From: SCRA01 sp035533275
GTDB taxonomy: Bacteria; Vulcanimicrobiota; Vulcanimicrobiia; Vulcanimicrobiales; SCRA01
Reading direction: 5' to 3'
Length of the DNA: 64,000 bases
Assembly: GCA_035533275.1 (NCBI GenBank)
Contig: DATLUD010000070.1
Coordinates: 51,091 to 115,090, forward strand
Part shown: piece by piece, positions 31,900 through 40,273 of the stretch
Layout: the number at the start of each line of letters is the position of its first letter
How positions within the stretch are numbered: the first letter of the stretch is position 1
Position numbers and translations under genes: made by a program
Notes under the pieces: generated by a model
What the model saw: only the letters and a program-made list of their open reading frames with translations
What the model was told of the DNA's origin: nothing
Databases searched by the model: none

Positions 31900-32832
31900 T
31901 CACGCCGTGCGGCGGTCGCGCCCCTCGAGGCCGGCTGTCTCGGCGATCTCCTTCTTCGCCACCTCGATGAAAGCCGTCATCGCCGGCGAGAGCCACTTGT
32001 CGCGGTGGCGGATGAGCTGCACGTGCTGGTGAAACTCGGGGATCGAGCAGCGCAGCTCCGCCAGCGACCCGTGCTCCAGCTCCGGACGAACGGCGGTGCG
32101 CGAAGTCACGGCCAGCCCCACGCCCGCGGCGACGCACCGCTTGATCGCCTCCACGCTGCCGAACTCGATCATCGGCCCCGGGGCCGCCCCTCCGGCCGCC
32201 ATCGCCTTGAAGAGCGCCTCGAGGTAGGTGCACGCGAGGCGCAGGATCATGAACGACTCGCCGGCGAGCTCCTCGGGGCGAATCCGACGCCGTTGGGCCA
32301 GCGGGTGGTCCGCCGCCGCGATCACGATGAGCGACTCTCGTTGCAGGAAATCGGCGACCAGCTCGGGGGCTTTGACGCGCGCGTCGGCGAGGAAGGCGAC
32401 GTCGAGCACGCCGGCCGAGACGGCGCCGCGCAGGTTGTCGCACGCGTCGGGCTTGACCGCCAGCTGCACCTTGGAATAGCGCGCGCGAAAATTCTGGAGC
32501 GTGCGAGGGAGCAGATCGGCGCACAGCCACTCGCACGCTCCGATCGTCAACGTGCCGACCGGCTCGTTCACGTCCGGCACGCACGCGAGCGCCTCACGCT
32601 CCAGGCTCACGAGGCGCTCGGCGTACTGCACCAGGCGCCGGCCGCTTTCGGTCAGCACGATCCGCTTGCCCAAGCGCTCGAAGAGCGGAGCCCCGATCTC
32701 GCGCTCGAGCGTCTGCACCTGCGCCGTCACGCTGGACTGCGCGTAGTTGAGCTCTTCCGCGGCTCGGGTGAAGCTCAACGTCTTGGCGACCGTCAGAAAC
32801 GTGGAGAGGTTGCGGAGCTCCATGACATCCAT
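31900..32832 (-). CDS. LysR-family transcriptional regulator
   Basis: 310 residues from ATG 32832 (ATG 32823 is an alternative). N-terminal winged helix: MELRNLSTFLTVAKTLSFTR, AAEELNYAQSSVTAQVQTLE, GAPLFERLGKRIVLTESGRR; then a linker helix and the periplasmic-binding-like effector domain. Six Cys in the effector domain (for example CEWLC, RLACTYL, IKRCVAAG) are more than usual. LysR regulators commonly control a divergent gene; here that is the small membrane protein at 32920, with 87 bp between. An inverted repeat at 32842-32856 is a candidate binding site. Confidence 0.93.
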   Translation of the reverse strand: MDVMELRNLSTFLTVAKTLSFTRAAEELNYAQSSVTAQVQTLEREIGAPLFERLGKRIVLTESGRRLVQYAERLVSLEREALACVPDVNEPVGTLTIGACEWLCADLLPRTLQNFRARYSKVQLAVKPDACDNLRGAVSAGVLDVAFLADARVKAPELVADFLQRESLIVIAAADHPLAQRRRIRPEELAGESFMILRLACTYLEALFKAMAAGGAAPGPMIEFGSVEAIKRCVAAGVGLAVTSRTAVRPELEHGSLAELRCSIPEFHQHVQLIRHRDKWLSPAMTAFIEVAKKEIAETAGLEGRDRRTA

Positions 32833-32841
32833 CGCCCTTTC

Positions 32842-32856
32842 CGATGCATAGCATCG
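32842..32856. promoter_or_regulatory. Inverted repeat between lysR and the divergent gene, candidate LysR site
   Basis: CGATGC-ATA-GCATCG, perfect 6-bp arms with a 3-bp centre, 10 bp upstream of the LysR start. A TACAAT (-10-like, plus strand, 32890-32895) is 25 bases before the divergent small gene. Confidence 0.45.
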
Positions 32857-32919
32857 AATCAATCGTGCTCACCAATCGTAACATCCTGCTACAATTCCGC
32901 CAAGAGAGGTGGAACGACG

Positions 32920-33147
32920 ATGGCGACGATCTTCGAGGCAACGGGAATCCTGCTGGGTCTGATCGCCCTGGCGCTCGCGAGCGTGCGCTGGGGGTACGAC
33001 AGCACCGAGCGCGTGCGGAGTCCCGAGTGGGAGCGGCGGCGAGCATGGAGAGCGCGCTACAGCGCGTCGTGGAAGATCACGCCGAGCGTCCGGCGCTCGC
33101 CCCGGCGCACTCGGCTGACGCCGTGGCGGAGCGAGGCGCGGGCGTAG
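32920..33147 (+). CDS. Small single-pass membrane protein
   Basis: 75 residues from ATG 32920 with GAGAGGTGG 7 bases upstream. One membrane helix (IFEATGILLGLIALALASVR) is followed by a conserved-looking WGYDSTERVRSPEWERRR and then a basic tail. The last 30 codons overlap the convergent oxygenase gene and are Arg-rich, so the natural protein may be shorter, or the end may be altered. Its function is unknown; it may be the target of the divergent LysR regulator. Confidence 0.5.
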   Translation: MATIFEATGILLGLIALALASVRWGYDSTERVRSPEWERRRAWRARYSASWKITPSVRRSPRRTRLTPWRSEARA

Positions 33148-33776
33148 CCTCGGCTGGTACGCAGGGGATGGTCGCGCGTCGCGAAGAGCACGAGCTCTCC
33201 TTCCTCCGGTGTCAGCACCTGGCCTCGCGACTGGGCGCGCGGCCGCTGCTCGACGAGCAGGAACTCACCGCCCTCGAAGTCCGCACCGGGGCGGCTGAGA
33301 AAGCACGTCGCCTGCAACGGGAAGACGAGGTCGCCGTAGAGGTCCTGGTGGAGGGCGTTCCAGCCGCCCGCGCGGTATCTCAAGAGCAACGGCGTGGGCC
33401 GGCTCTGCGCGGCCGCATGGCAGCGCGCGAGAAATTGGTCGAGGGACGGAGGAAAGCCCGCGTCTCGCCGGAGCGCGGCGCCCCACGCGTTGGCGATCGG
33501 AGCGAGCCGCGCGTAGAGCGACTCGCGCAGCTGCTGCACCAGCGGCGGCAGGGGATAGGCAAAGTAGCGGTACTCGCCCTCTCCGAAGTTGTGGCGCGCC
33601 ATCGCCACCGTGCTGCGGAAGGCGTCCTCCTCGCCGTAGAGCGCTCGCAGCTCGCGGCACTCGCCCGGCATGAGGACCGGCGGCGTTCTGGCGGCGCCCT
33701 CCGCCCAGAGATCGCGCTCGATCTCCGCCCAGGGAAGGCTTTCGACGCGCTCCCGCACGCTGATCGCGACGGTCAC
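33057..33776 (-). CDS. 2-oxoglutarate/Fe(II)-dependent oxygenase in the alkylation operon
   Basis: 239 residues from GTG 33776, overlapping the stop of the upstream gene in GTGA. The double-stranded beta-helix core carries the iron triad His143-x-Asp145 (in NALHQDLYG) and His218 (in ASLRHGVSRV), with an Arg after it for 2-oxoglutarate. Upstream elements YRAGGWNALHQD and FEGGEFLLVEQRPR are found in a family encoded beside Ada. It is unlike AlkB in sequence. Because it is third in an operon with an alkyltransferase, oxidative removal of alkyl groups or modification of a repair-related protein is possible; the substrate is unknown. Confidence 0.82.
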   Translation of the reverse strand: MTVAISVRERVESLPWAEIERDLWAEGAARTPPVLMPGECRELRALYGEEDAFRSTVAMARHNFGEGEYRYFAYPLPPLVQQLRESLYARLAPIANAWGAALRRDAGFPPSLDQFLARCHAAAQSRPTPLLLRYRAGGWNALHQDLYGDLVFPLQATCFLSRPGADFEGGEFLLVEQRPRAQSRGQVLTPEEGELVLFATRDHPLRTSRGYARASLRHGVSRVRRGERRTLGVIFHDAL

Positions 33777-34570
33777 GAGGCCACCGCGGGGCGGCACCGC
33801 TTGCACGGCCGATAGCCGGCTCCGCGCGCGCGCCGCTCGTCGGCGAACTCCACGCGGTGGGCGGGCGCGATGCGGCGGGCGCTGGCGCACGTGGGGTAGC
33901 AGAAGATCCCCGTCGTCTCGCTCCCCACGAAGCGCTGCGTCCCGCGCGCCATGGCGGCCAGCTCGTCGGACGGCAAGCCCTCCGCCTCGAGCAGACGGCC
34001 CTTGATCCCGCTGCCGAAGACGTACTCGCCGATCGAGCCGTCGCCGCGCACCACGCGGTGGCAAGGAATCAGCAACGGCACGGGGTTTCTACCCAGCGCG
34101 CTCCCCACCGCTCGCACGGCCCGGGGGCGGCCGATCTCGCGCGCGATCCAGCCGTAGGGGCGTACCTCCCCGCGAGGAATCTCCAACGCCTTGGCCAGCA
34201 CCGCCCGCTCGAACTCCGAGAGATCGTGCAAGTCGAAGCGCAAAGCGGCGCGACGATCGCCGGCAAAGCGGCGCTCCACCGCGGCGGCCAAGCGCGCCGG
34301 CGGCCTCTGCGTCGCATAGACGTGCCGCCCGCGGCGCGCCCGATATTCGCGCTCGAAGCGCTCCGCGCCGTGCTCGGCACGCGCGACGGCGGAGATTCCC
34401 GCCGCTGTGTAAGCGACGAAGAGCGCACCGAGAGGACCCTGCACGCGCCAGTACCGGTCCGCCAAGCCCACGCGCTGCAGCACTGCGGGCAAGAGCGTCG
34501 CAGGCGCCTTGCGCCGACGCAGCTCGCGCAACTCCGCCAACATCTTCTCCTCCATCGTCACGTCCCTCAT
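33773..34570 (-). CDS. Permuted Ada-like protein: O6-alkylguanine methyltransferase followed by Ada zinc domain
   Basis: 265 residues. Residues about 45-205 are an O6-alkylguanine-DNA alkyltransferase with the acceptor Cys170 in NPVPLLIPCHRVVRGDGSIG. Residues about 212-262 are the zinc domain that is N-terminal in Ada: RFVGSETTGIFCYPTCASAR and AGYRPCKRCRP, with Cys224, Cys228, Cys256 and Cys259 as zinc ligands; Cys224 matches the Ada Cys that accepts methyl from phosphotriesters. The order is thus reversed relative to Ada, and the AraC-type DNA-binding domain between them is absent. The start overlaps the sigma factor's stop (ATGA) and the end overlaps the oxygenase start. Repair of both O6-guanine and phosphate alkylation is expected. 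Confidence 0.88.
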   Translation of the reverse strand: MRDVTMEEKMLAELRELRRRKAPATLLPAVLQRVGLADRYWRVQGPLGALFVAYTAAGISAVARAEHGAERFEREYRARRGRHVYATQRPPARLAAAVERRFAGDRRAALRFDLHDLSEFERAVLAKALEIPRGEVRPYGWIAREIGRPRAVRAVGSALGRNPVPLLIPCHRVVRGDGSIGEYVFGSGIKGRLLEAEGLPSDELAAMARGTQRFVGSETTGIFCYPTCASARRIAPAHRVEFADERRARGAGYRPCKRCRPAVAS

Positions 34571-35124
34571 ACCGCCTCCAGCATCGACCGCAGGCGTGCG
34601 ACGCCGCGGTGCACGTTGGCCTTCACCGTTCCGACGGGTTGGCCCAGAATCGCTGCGATCTCAGCATACGGCAGGCCGTCGATATGGCGCAGCGCCACGG
34701 GCAGACGCAGCCGGTCGGGCAGCTCCGCGACCGCCGCGGCCAGCGAGTGCGCGGTCTCGCGGCGCTCGACCAGCTTCTCCGGGCGTTCCGCGGCGGGGTC
34801 CTCAAGTTCGAGCGGCGTGCCGTCGGCACGCTCCAGCGGAGCGAGCGCAAAGCGCTTGCCCCGCACGCGGTTGCGCACCACGTTCGTCAGGATGCGGTAG
34901 AGCCATGGGCGGAGCATCAACGCGCGGATCCGCTCGCGTGGGTAGCCCTTGAGGGCGCGGTAGGCCCGCACGAAGGCGTCCTGCGCCGCCTCCTCGGCGG
35001 CGTGCGCGTCCCCCAGCAGGTGGCGCGCAAGACCGTAGAGGCGGTCCTGATGGAGGATCACCAGCGACTCGAAGGCCGCGTCGACGTCTTGCGCCAGCGC
35101 CGCCGTCAGCGCGCTCTCTCTCAC
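34567..35124 (-). CDS. ECF-type sigma factor of the alkylation-repair operon
   Basis: 185 residues from GTG 35124, chosen because AAGGAG is 8 bases upstream (the frame extends to 35172). Region 2 is DRLYGLARHLLGDAHAAEEA then QDAFVRAYRALKGYPRE, and region 4 is LPDRLRLPVALRHIDGLPYA followed by EIAAILGQPVGTVKANVHRG. No region 1 or 3, so it is an ECF factor. No anti-sigma factor gene is nearby; instead it is translationally coupled to the permuted Ada-like gene. It probably directs transcription of this operon or of repair genes on alkylation. The regulatory link is inference. Confidence 0.9.
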   Translation of the reverse strand: MRESALTAALAQDVDAAFESLVILHQDRLYGLARHLLGDAHAAEEAAQDAFVRAYRALKGYPRERIRALMLRPWLYRILTNVVRNRVRGKRFALAPLERADGTPLELEDPAAERPEKLVERRETAHSLAAAVAELPDRLRLPVALRHIDGLPYAEIAAILGQPVGTVKANVHRGVARLRSMLEAV

Positions 35125-35235
35125 GGTATCCGCTCCTTGCGGGCTCCCCCGTCTTGCACGCCCGGAAAACACGACCTGCGCCCACCGGGTTGCACCCGCC
35201 GGCCGCCGGCATGGTTCGAGCCCTTGCCTTCGAAC

Positions 35236-35735
35236 ATGGCGGCCATGGCTCGACGCATGGCCCCGCCCATCTCGCTCGACCAGGCGGTCGCAACGCTGAG
35301 CAAGGCCGATCGCCGGCTGCGACGTCTCATCGTCCGCGTGGGCCCCTGCGCGTGGCGCATCGTACGCGGGCAGTCACCCTACGCAGCGCCGGAGTCTCCG
35401 CGGGCAAGGCGCGGGCGTTGAAGGATCTCGCGTCCAAGGCGCGCGAGGGCCTGGTGCCCTCCTACCGCGAGATGGCGCGCATGGACGACGACGAGATCGT
35501 CGAGCGGCTGATCGCCATTCGGGGCGTCGGCCGCTGGACGGTCGAGATGATGCTCATCTTCAACCTCGGACGCCCCGACGTTCTGCCGATTCACGACTAC
35601 GGCGTGCGCAAAGGTTTCGCGCTGCTGCACGAGCTGGAGGAGGTGCCCACGCCGCGCGCGCTCGCCGAGCACGGCGAACGCTGGCGCCCCTTCCGCACCG
35701 TGGCGAGTTGGTACCTGTGGCGGGCCGCCGACTAA
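35236..35735 (+). pseudogene. Broken alkA-like DNA-3-methyladenine glycosylase
   Basis: Two frames together give an AlkA-type glycosylase. From ATG 35236 the first frame reads SLDQAVATLSKADRRLRRLI then VRVGPCAWRIVRGQSPYA, the start of the family domain. Near 35375-35390 it must switch by one frame to continue as LRSAGVSAGKARALKDLASK, EIVERLIAIRGVGRWTVEMM and LGRPDVLPIHDYGVRKGF, ending GERWRPFRTVASWYLWRAAD. Some 40 residues that family members have between these parts (the helix with Gln-Gln-Leu-Ser) are missing. The helix-hairpin-helix and the catalytic Asp region are intact. An internal deletion with frameshift is the simplest reading; an assembly error is possible. It is divergent from the alkylation operon. 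Confidence 0.75.
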
Positions 35736-35760
35736 GGCGGGTCGCCGGCGGCCCGCCTTA
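35733..35760. terminator. Convergent terminator hairpin built from both stop codons
   Basis: TAAGGCGGG pairs with CCCGCCTTA (9 bp, perfect) around a 10-base loop. The first three bases are the TAA stop of the alkA-like gene and the last three are the TAA stop of the formate dehydrogenase gene on the other strand. It can act in both directions. Confidence 0.7.
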
Positions 35761-38541
35761 GCCGACGTACTGCGCGGGGACTCCGCCCGGAGACGCCTTG
35801 ACGGCGCAGAACTTGAACTCCGGAATCTTTCCGTCGGGGTCGATCGCATCGTTGGTTAGCAGGTTCGCGGCCGCCTCGTTGAAGGCAAACGGCATGAAGA
35901 GGACGCCGCGCTGCATCCCCCAGTCGGCGCGCGCATAGGCGGTGATCTTGCCGCGCCGCGACTCCAGCGTCATCGTCGTGCCCGGCCGCACGCCGAGCGC
36001 GGCGAGATCCTCGGGGTGCACGCTGACGACCGGAACCGGCTCGATGGCCTCGAGCACGGTTGCGCGGCGCGTCATCGCGCCGGTATGCCAGTGCTCCAAT
36101 TGGCGGCCCGTCGTGAAGACGTACGGGTACGCCCCGTTGGGCAGCTCCGCGGCCTTGCTGAACTTCGCCGGCACGAACTTGGCCAACCCGTTGCGCGTCG
36201 GGAACGTCTGCTGGAAGACCACCGCTTCGCCGGGGTCGCCCTCCTTGCGGCACGGGTAGGTCACGGTGTCGTCCTGCTCGAGCCGCTCCCAGGTGATGCC
36301 GGCGATGCTTCCCATCACCGTGCGCATCTCCTCAAAGACCTCGCGCGGGCTATCGTAGTGCCAATCGAGGCCCATGCGGCGAGCGATCTCCTGGACGGTC
36401 CAGAGATCCTGGCGCGCGTCGCCGGGAGGATCGATCGCCTGCCGGCCGAGCTGGACCCTGCGGTCGGTGTTCGTGAAGGTTCCGGTCTTCTCGGGGAAGG
36501 CAGACGCCGGCAGAATGACGTCGGCATAGCCGGCGGTCTCCGTGAAGAAGATCTCCTGCACCACGAGATGGTCCAGCATGGCGAGCGCCTCGCGCGCATG
36601 CTGGAGATTCGGATCCGACATCGCCGGATTCTCGCCCATGATGTACATGCCGTGCAGCGTGCCGGCATGGATCGCGTCCATGACCTCCGTCACGGTCAAT
36701 CCCGTCTTGTCGTCCAGCTTTGCGCCCCACGCCTTCTCGAACATGTCGCGCGCCGTCGGGTCGACCGCCGACTTGTAGTCCGGATACGACATGGGAATCA
36801 ATCCCGCGTCGGAGGCGCCTTGCACGTTGTTCTGTCCGCGCAGCGGGTGCAGCCCCGTTCCCGGACGCCCAATCTGCCCGGTGAGCAGACAGAGCGAGAT
36901 GAGGCAACGGGCGTTGTCGGTGCCGTGCACGTGCTGCGAGATGCCCATGCCCCAGAAGATCATGGAGCCCTTCGACGTAGCGTAGAGCCGCGCGACCTCG
37001 CGAATCGTCTTGGCGGGAATGCCGCAGACCGCCGCCACGACTTCGGGCGACTGGTCCTTGACGTTCTCGCGCAACGCCTCGAAGCCCTCAGTGCGCTTCT
37101 CGATGAACTCCTTGTTGTAGAGCCCCTCTTCGATGATGACGTGCATCATCGCGTTGAGCAGCGCGACGTCGGTGTCGGGGCGAAACTGGAGGTAGTAGGC
37201 CGCGTGCCGCGCGAGATCGTTGCGGCGGGGATCCATCAAAATGAGCTTCGTCCCCGCCTTGACGGCGTTCTTGAAGAACGTCGCCGCGACGGGATGGTTG
37301 GCCGTCGTGTTCGAGCCGATGACGATGGCCACTTCGGCAAGCGCCACGTCGTCCACTTGGTTCGACACGGCACCCGAGCCGATGTCCTCCAGCAGCGCGG
37401 CGACGGACGAGGCGTGGCAGAGGCGCGTGCAGTGGTCGACGTTGTTCGTTCCGAAGCCGGCGCGCACGAGCTTCTGGAAGAGATAGGCCTCCTCGTTGCT
37501 TCCCTTTGCCGACCCGAATCCCGCAAGGGCGCGCGGTCCGTGCTCGTCGCGGATCTTGCGCAGCCCCGCGGCGGCGACGTCCAGCGCCTCCTCCCACGTT
37601 GCCTCGCGGAAGTGCGTCTCGATGGCCTCCGGCCCGAGCAGCCCCACCTCCTTGGGCACGCCGGGCTTGCGGATGAGCGGCTTGGTGAGACGCCCCGGGT
37701 TGTGCACGTAGTCGAAGCCGAAGCGTCCCTTCACGCAGAGCCGGCTGTGGTTGGCGGGACCGTTGCGGCCCTCGACGGAGATGATCTTGTCGTCCTTGAC
37801 GTTGAACGTCACGAGACATCCCACGCCGCAGTACGGGCACGCCGAGTCGACCTTCTTGTCGGGCTCGATCAGGCTCGACCCGTTGGCGGGAGTCAGGGCG
37901 CCCGTCGGGCAGGCCTGCACGCACTCGCCGCACGCTACGCAGCTGCTCTCGCCCATCGGATCGCCGAGATCGAAGACGATCGCCGCATCCGATCCGCGCC
38001 GCGCCCAGCCGATGACGTCGTTGACCTGCTCCTCCCGGCATGCGCGCACGCATCGGCCGCACTGAATGCAGGCGTCGAGGTTGACGGCCATGGCCGGGTG
38101 AGAGAGATCGGGCCTCGGCTGCTCACGCTGCGGATAGCGCGGGCGGCTCACGTTGAACCGCTGGGCCCACGTGTCGAGCTCCGAGTGGAGCGTGTGGGGC
38201 GAGGCTCCTTGCCCCGGCATGTCGGAGAGCAAGAGCTCCAGCACCATCTCTTGCGACTTGCGCGCGCGCTCGCTGGCCGTGCGGACCTTCATGTCCGCGG
38301 TCGGCTTGCGGCAGCACGACGGCGCCAAGGTGCGCTCCCCGTCGATCTCGACGACGCAGACGCGGCAGTTGCCGTCTTCGCGATACCCGTCCTTGTAGCA
38401 GAGCCTCGGGATCTCGATGCCTTCTCGATCGGCAGCCTGCAAGATCGACTCACCCGGTCGAGCTTGCACCGCACGCCCGTCCAACGTGAACGTGACGGCC
38501 TGCTCGTCGGTCGCGGCAGGCGTCTCGGTGATCACACGCAT
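35758..38541 (-). CDS. fdhA: NAD-type formate dehydrogenase catalytic (alpha) subunit
   Basis: 927-residue molybdenum/iron-sulfur protein. Order: [2Fe-2S] domain (Cys48, 59, 62, 76), two ferredoxin [4Fe-4S] motifs (CIQCGRCVRAC at 158-168, CVACGECVQAC at 201-211), the [4Fe-4S] motif CPYCGVGC (235-242), then the bis-MGD domain with the Mo ligand Cys375 in CTRLCHASSVAALL (Cys, not selenocysteine), and a C-terminal MGD-binding domain. The His-Cys3 cluster found in NuoG-like relatives is replaced by a segment (SPHTLHSELDTWAQRF) without cysteine, as in one FDH subgroup. It oxidises formate to CO2 in the cytoplasm. The start follows directly on the stop of the upstream diaphorase gene. Confidence 0.92.
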   Translation of the reverse strand: MRVITETPAATDEQAVTFTLDGRAVQARPGESILQAADREGIEIPRLCYKDGYREDGNCRVCVVEIDGERTLAPSCCRKPTADMKVRTASERARKSQEMVLELLLSDMPGQGASPHTLHSELDTWAQRFNVSRPRYPQREQPRPDLSHPAMAVNLDACIQCGRCVRACREEQVNDVIGWARRGSDAAIVFDLGDPMGESSCVACGECVQACPTGALTPANGSSLIEPDKKVDSACPYCGVGCLVTFNVKDDKIISVEGRNGPANHSRLCVKGRFGFDYVHNPGRLTKPLIRKPGVPKEVGLLGPEAIETHFREATWEEALDVAAAGLRKIRDEHGPRALAGFGSAKGSNEEAYLFQKLVRAGFGTNNVDHCTRLCHASSVAALLEDIGSGAVSNQVDDVALAEVAIVIGSNTTANHPVAATFFKNAVKAGTKLILMDPRRNDLARHAAYYLQFRPDTDVALLNAMMHVIIEEGLYNKEFIEKRTEGFEALRENVKDQSPEVVAAVCGIPAKTIREVARLYATSKGSMIFWGMGISQHVHGTDNARCLISLCLLTGQIGRPGTGLHPLRGQNNVQGASDAGLIPMSYPDYKSAVDPTARDMFEKAWGAKLDDKTGLTVTEVMDAIHAGTLHGMYIMGENPAMSDPNLQHAREALAMLDHLVVQEIFFTETAGYADVILPASAFPEKTGTFTNTDRRVQLGRQAIDPPGDARQDLWTVQEIARRMGLDWHYDSPREVFEEMRTVMGSIAGITWERLEQDDTVTYPCRKEGDPGEAVVFQQTFPTRNGLAKFVPAKFSKAAELPNGAYPYVFTTGRQLEHWHTGAMTRRATVLEAIEPVPVVSVHPEDLAALGVRPGTTMTLESRRGKITAYARADWGMQRGVLFMPFAFNEAAANLLTNDAIDPDGKIPEFKFCAVKASPGGVPAQYVG

Positions 38542-40230
38542 CTAACCGACCTCCTGCGGGAAGTACTTGAAGACGCAGCGGATGGGGTTCGGCGCCGCTT
38601 GCCCGAGGCCGCAGATCGAGGCGTCCTGCATCACGCCGGCGAGATCCTCGAGCAGCGGCTTCTCCCAACGCTCGCGCTCCATCAGCTGCACGGCCTTCGC
38701 CGTCCCGACACGGCAGGGAGTGCACTTGCCGCACGACTCGTCTTTGAAGAAACGGAGCACGTTGCGGGCCGCCGCCTTCGCGCTGTCGTGCTGGGAGAGC
38801 ACGATGATCGCCGCCGAGCCGATGAAGCACCCGTAGGGGGCCAGCGTGTCGAAGTCGAGTGGCACGTCTCCGAGCGACGCCGGCAGGATGCCGCCGGAAG
38901 CCCCGCCGGGGAAGTACCCGTAGAACTCGTGGCCCGGGAGCATGCCGCCGGCATACTCGTCGATCAGCTCGCGCACCGTGATCCCCGCCGGCGCAAGATG
39001 GACGCCGGGCTTGCGCACGCGGCCGCTCACCGAAAAGGAACGCAATCCCTTGCGCCCATTGCGCCCCTGCGAGGCAAACCACTCAGCCCCCTTCTCGAGG
39101 ATCTCCCGCACCCAATAGAGCGTCTCCATGTTGTGCTCGAGCGTCGGCCGGCCGAAGAGTCCCACTTGCGCGACGTAGGGAGGGCGCAGCCGGGGCATGC
39201 CGCGCTTGCCCTCGATCGACTCGATCATCGCGGACTCCTCGCCGCAGATGTAGGCTCCGGCGCCGCGTCGCAAGTGAATCGCCGGCAGGGCCACCGGCGG
39301 CTCGCGCCGCAACGCCGCCAGCTCCTCGGTGAGGAGCTTCCGGCACGCGGCGTACTCGTCGCGAAGATAGACGTAGATCTCGTCGATGCCCGCCGCCCAC
39401 GCCGCGATCAGCATGCCTTCCAAGAAGCGGTGCGGATCGCGCTCGAGATAGTAGCGGTCCTTGAACGTGCCCGGCTCGCCTTCGTCGATGTTGACCGCCA
39501 TGAGGCGCGGCGCGGGCTCGTTGCGTACGATCCTCCACTTTCGGCCGGTCGGAAACCCGGCGCCTCCCAGGCCGCGCAGGCCCGAGTGCTCCATGGAAGC
39601 GATCACGCCGTCGACGTCGCGCTTGCCGGAGACGCACGCGCAGAGCAGCGCGTAGCCTCCCTGGGCCCGATACTCGTCGTAGTTGACGTATCGCGGCCGC
39701 GCCGGCTCGAAGGCCTTTTTCTCCAGAGCATCGTCGATCTTGGCCACGGTGGCCTCGTCGACCGGATTGCTCCCCACGATGGCGACGGGCGCGCATTCGC
39801 AGCGGCCCACGCACGGCGCCGGGACGACGCGAACCTCCGACGCCGGGAGAGCGCGGCGCAGCGCTTCGAGCAGCCCCTGCGAACCGGCCATCTCGCACGA
39901 GAGCGAGTCGCAGACGCGCACGGTGACCGCGGGCGGCGGCGTTTCGCCTTCTTTCACGACGTCGAAGTGGTGATAGAACGTCGCGACCTCGTAGACTTCC
40001 ACCGGCGAGAGGTGCAGCTCTTCCGCCAGTGCGACCACGTGCGCCGCCGAGATGTGCTTGTATGCGTCCTGGATCTTGTGCAGGTACTCGATCAACAGAT
40101 CGCGCCGGCGCTCTGCGTCGCCCAAGAGCGCGAGGATCTCCGCCAACGCAACCGGATCGGGTATGCGCCCCTTCTGACCCTTCCCGGCCCGAGCGAGCAC
40201 GCTTTTTGAAGTCCGGTCTGTCGTCGCCAT
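38542..40230 (-). CDS. Fused NuoE/NuoF-like diaphorase subunit of formate dehydrogenase
   Basis: 562 residues from ATG 40230 (GAGAGG 6 bases upstream). The first 165 residues are a thioredoxin-like [2Fe-2S] domain (NuoE type) with Cys pairs in VRVCDSLSCEMAG and CVGRCECAP. The rest is NuoF-like: SGLRGLGGAGFPTGRKWRIV binds FMN/NAD, RRGAGAYICGEESAMIESIE follows, and ESCGKCTPCRVGT carries the [4Fe-4S] cluster. In cytoplasmic NAD-dependent formate dehydrogenases these two are often separate gamma and beta subunits (FdsG, FdsB); here they are one chain. It passes electrons from the catalytic subunit to NAD+. The next gene starts immediately after its stop. Confidence 0.9.
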   Translation of the reverse strand: MATTDRTSKSVLARAGKGQKGRIPDPVALAEILALLGDAERRRDLLIEYLHKIQDAYKHISAAHVVALAEELHLSPVEVYEVATFYHHFDVVKEGETPPPAVTVRVCDSLSCEMAGSQGLLEALRRALPASEVRVVPAPCVGRCECAPVAIVGSNPVDEATVAKIDDALEKKAFEPARPRYVNYDEYRAQGGYALLCACVSGKRDVDGVIASMEHSGLRGLGGAGFPTGRKWRIVRNEPAPRLMAVNIDEGEPGTFKDRYYLERDPHRFLEGMLIAAWAAGIDEIYVYLRDEYAACRKLLTEELAALRREPPVALPAIHLRRGAGAYICGEESAMIESIEGKRGMPRLRPPYVAQVGLFGRPTLEHNMETLYWVREILEKGAEWFASQGRNGRKGLRSFSVSGRVRKPGVHLAPAGITVRELIDEYAGGMLPGHEFYGYFPGGASGGILPASLGDVPLDFDTLAPYGCFIGSAAIIVLSQHDSAKAAARNVLRFFKDESCGKCTPCRVGTAKAVQLMERERWEKPLLEDLAGVMQDASICGLGQAAPNPIRCVFKYFPQEVG

Positions 40231-40273
40231 GCCGAACCCTCTCACCTCGACGAGGTCGACCACGGTCCCGCAT

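Noticed and set aside
37400..37440. Selenocysteine at the formate dehydrogenase active site
   Set aside because: The Mo-ligand codon in CTRLCHASS is a normal Cys codon, no in-frame TGA is present.
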